Source: Bordetella parapertussis (GTDB taxonomy: Bacteria; Pseudomonadota; Gammaproteobacteria; Burkholderiales; Burkholderiaceae_B). From it: a stretch of DNA of 64,000 nt. The notes under the pieces are model-generated. The model worked only from the letters and a program-made list of their open reading frames with translations. It did no database searches and was not told the DNA's origin. A program made the position numbers and the translations under genes. Shown one piece after another: positions 61,763-64,000 of this stretch; the stretch's first letter is position 1; every line of letters starts with the position of its first letter. The stretch spans positions 19,032 to 83,031 of the forward strand of contig CAMDNZ010000008.1 in the NCBI GenBank assembly GCA_945903445.1, given 5' to 3'.

Positions 61763-63867
61763 CCCGCCTCGCCCGCAGACGCGTGCCCCGCCTGAGTCAC
61801 CATCGTGGTTTCGCGCGGATTCGACAAACGGATATGCTGCTGACGGAAACGCTCCAGTACACGACGATTGAATTCGCGTTGCACGCCCCAGCGCCCCCGA
61901 TCGAGCGTTTTGATCTGTCCGGCGATGGTGATGGACGCACCGTCGATCTGATCCACCCCCCAGATATCGACATCGGCCAGAATCAGATCGGCATAGGCCG
62001 GTTCGGAGCGCATTTCAGCGCTGATGGCTCGCAAGGTGTCATAGACCAGCGCGACATCGGTATCGGGCGTCACGGTGATACGAACCGCTGCGTTACCCAA
62101 ACCCCGGTTGGTGTTGTTGACCGTGGTCACCGAGCTGAACGGCACCGTGTGCAAGGATCCATCACCGGCACGCAGGCGAACGGTGCGTACCGACAAATGC
62201 TCGACCGTGCCGGACACGCCCGCCACAGTCACGTTATCGCCCACCTGCATGGTGTTTTCCATCAGCAAAAATACACCGGTGACGAAGTCCTTGACCAGGT
62301 TCTGAGAACCGAATGCGATGGCTGCGCTAAGAATACCGGCACTGGCCAACAAGGGCGCGGTATTCACGCCCAGCTCGCTCAGTACCGTAAACATCACCAC
62401 CAGACCGATCACAACGAGCAAAGCCGTTCGCAAAATGGGAAGCAGTGTGCGCAAACGCCCCACTCGCAAGGTATCGCCAGCAGCAGTCCAGGCATCGATA
62501 CGACGTTGAATCGCGTAGCCGGCGAACTCCCACGCCGATACAGCCAGCAGCAGCGCGATGGCAATCGTCCAGCAGGCCGAAGCAAAGCGCCGCCCGAAGG
62601 TGCCTGCGGCAAACCACTCGTTCACCGGCGCGCCCCAGGCCATCAGCAGCGCGACGACGGTGGCCACCGCCAACACGACCGTCAGCGCCAACCGGACCAA
62701 GGCCCGATAACGACTGCTCGATGCATCGGGCTTGTCTTCCAGCAGGGGGTCGAGCCGATTGAATCCGGCATCCAGCGCCCCGAACACCAATATGGCAATC
62801 ACCCGAGCGACGATCAATACGGCAGCGGTCACTGCAATGAAATGAATCACCCGCTCGAAGCCGTTGGCGACGCTCAAAGCCCAGATAAGCCACAACGCCG
62901 CGATAAACACCACGGTCAGCGGTGCCCAAATGTCGGCAGCGAAGGCACGGACCGTTTGCCAGCCCGAACGCGTCGCCTTGGCCGGTGCCGCGCCGCGAAT
63001 GAACTGTGCAACCGGGTGGCGCACTCGCAAGACGAACACGATCAACATGATGTGAACGATCAAGGACGACAGCTTAAGCGTTAGCACCCGAAAATTCTCG
63101 CCTGCGCCGAATTGCACCAGACATTCGCCCAGCCCGACGCCGATCCCCGAGACAATGAAAATAGCCTGGGCCCAGCGGTATACATATTCCGCCCGTTCGT
63201 CAGAGAGGGTCAACAGGCGCAAACGTTCACCGACCGGCGAGACCAACACTCGAATCAGCGACAACGCGACCCGCACGCCCGCATAAGCGTTAGCGATGGC
63301 CAGCACCACGAAAAACGTCCGGGTGCCGGTGAGAAGCGCGTTGGACGACACGCCCGTCGTCGCTAAAAAGGCCGTCAATGGCAACCAGTACAGCGCGGCA
63401 TGAGCCAGTGCGTAAGGCATGCGTTGCAACAGATTGGCGGTGGGCCGACGCTCGGCATGCGCCTGAATCAAGCGCCGGGGCCTGGCCAGCAGACGCGCCA
63501 CCAGACCTTCCACTACCCATGCCAAGGCAATCACGCCCAGCACCCATGCCGTGCCCACGACCACGGCCTCGCGTCCACCTGGGGTGGCTTCGAGCGATGC
63601 CCACCATGCGCCCAATCCGCGCAGTTCGAGCAAGGCTGCGCCTGCCAGACGAACTTGCACGATCAGGCCCTCGAACCACAGGCCGATTCGCGCGAACACC
63701 TGGGACAACAGGCCATCGGCCACCAGGGGAGGCGCGTCAGCGGCGACCTCCTGCGCCCGGGCCGAGCCGCCAACAGCCATCACTAGCCATAGCGATAAGC
63801 CCAATCCTAGGCCACCTGACACATCGCGTTTTCTGAACACGCGCGATAAAAAACGGGATCGAGCCAC
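61759..63867 (-). CDS. Mechanosensitive ion channel family protein (large MscS type)
   Basis: 702 residues. A signal peptide or first helix (GLGLGLSLWLVMAVGGSARAQ) is followed by a periplasmic/helical region with several membrane segments (about 100-470) and the MscS core: pore helix ASAGILSAAIAFGSQNLVKD with FVTGVFLLMENTMQVGD, then the beta domain SGTVEHLSVRTVRLRAGDGS and a C-terminal alpha/beta domain (VRITVTPDTDVALVYD). It releases solutes on hypo-osmotic shock. The start is GTG at 63867 with AGGGAG at good spacing upstream. The downstream exported protein gene is translationally coupled. Confidence 0.92.
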   Translation of the reverse strand: MARSRFLSRVFRKRDVSGGLGLGLSLWLVMAVGGSARAQEVAADAPPLVADGLLSQVFARIGLWFEGLIVQVRLAGAALLELRGLGAWWASLEATPGGREAVVVGTAWVLGVIALAWVVEGLVARLLARPRRLIQAHAERRPTANLLQRMPYALAHAALYWLPLTAFLATTGVSSNALLTGTRTFFVVLAIANAYAGVRVALSLIRVLVSPVGERLRLLTLSDERAEYVYRWAQAIFIVSGIGVGLGECLVQFGAGENFRVLTLKLSSLIVHIMLIVFVLRVRHPVAQFIRGAAPAKATRSGWQTVRAFAADIWAPLTVVFIAALWLIWALSVANGFERVIHFIAVTAAVLIVARVIAILVFGALDAGFNRLDPLLEDKPDASSSRYRALVRLALTVVLAVATVVALLMAWGAPVNEWFAAGTFGRRFASACWTIAIALLLAVSAWEFAGYAIQRRIDAWTAAGDTLRVGRLRTLLPILRTALLVVIGLVVMFTVLSELGVNTAPLLASAGILSAAIAFGSQNLVKDFVTGVFLLMENTMQVGDNVTVAGVSGTVEHLSVRTVRLRAGDGSLHTVPFSSVTTVNNTNRGLGNAAVRITVTPDTDVALVYDTLRAISAEMRSEPAYADLILADVDIWGVDQIDGASITIAGQIKTLDRGRWGVQREFNRRVLERFRQQHIRLSNPRETTMVTQAGHASAGEAG

Positions 63868-64000
63868 TTGGTCTCCCTGATTTGAAACATCGAAGGCGTT
63901 AATCTAGCAAATGCTGAACCGCTGGCAAATGCCGGCGCTCTGGGCGATTGGCAACCTCCCCCCGACTAGCGTGGACGAATCGCCCCCCCTCCCCGACTAG

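Noticed and set aside
61339..63084. A 581-codon plus-strand open frame over the MscS gene
   Set aside because: It is antisense to a clear channel gene; His/Gln/Arg-rich translation without domains.

Overview
The window looks like the chromosome of a GC-rich betaproteobacterium (order Burkholderiales, most likely Alcaligenaceae). This rests on gene content and order (rdgB-hemW, dadA beside an Lrp-type regulator, imuA-imuB-dnaE2, an FUSC/DUF1656/HlyD/NodT efflux set, a BvgS/EvgS-like phosphorelay) and on overall protein character; no rRNA or other taxonomic marker is present, so the family-level call is an inference. Coding density is high, and many operon junctions are ATGA, GTGA or TGATG overlaps that suggest translational coupling.

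Layout. 1-3.4 kb: hemW (cut by the window edge), rdgB and dadA on the minus strand, divergent from an Lrp/AsnC regulator. 3.6-7 kb: an O-antigen ligase coupled to a frameshifted family-25 glycosyltransferase, a methyltransferase and a coiled-coil protein. 6.9-10.7 kb: a DUF3999 protein, a 25-residue membrane peptide with its own terminator, an aquaglyceroporin, then queE-queD, whose 3' end has become a 26-bp degenerate tandem repeat. 10.9-16.9 kb: a tightly overlapping four-gene DNA-repair operon (metallo-beta-lactamase exonuclease, ATP-dependent ligase, Lhr-Core helicase, metallophosphoesterase).

17.4-35.0 kb is the dominant feature: eight same-strand genes for alpha-glucan and trehalose metabolism, glgA-glgE-mak-glgB-glgX-treZ-malQ-treY. 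They can build glucan from ADP-glucose (GlgA) or maltose 1-phosphate (Mak to GlgE), branch it (GlgB), debranch it (GlgX), disproportionate it (MalQ) and turn its reducing ends into trehalose (TreY, TreZ). GlgC and TreS, which would supply ADP-glucose and maltose, are not in the window. GlgE has an extra N-terminal region of about 420 residues that resembles a degenerate GH13 domain.

35.0-44.3 kb: a single-domain response regulator; a MarR-controlled efflux operon whose near-consensus promoter would start the transcript at the marR ATG; a GST; a DUF4168 protein; a small degraded mobile insert (tyrosine-recombinase tail plus an internally deleted DUF1016 nuclease); and a serine esterase. 44.4-50.3 kb: a LexA box followed by the imuA-imuB-dnaE2 mutagenesis cassette, then a YqeY-type gene. 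50.4-57.8 kb: a hybrid sensor kinase with an RcsB-like regulator, a hydrolase fragment, dinB with a puzzling start, a lipoprotein and an S9 peptidase. 57.8-63.9 kb: penicillin-binding protein 1A, two uncharacterised proteins and an MscS-type channel. No tRNA, rRNA, CRISPR array or intact insertion sequence was recognised.
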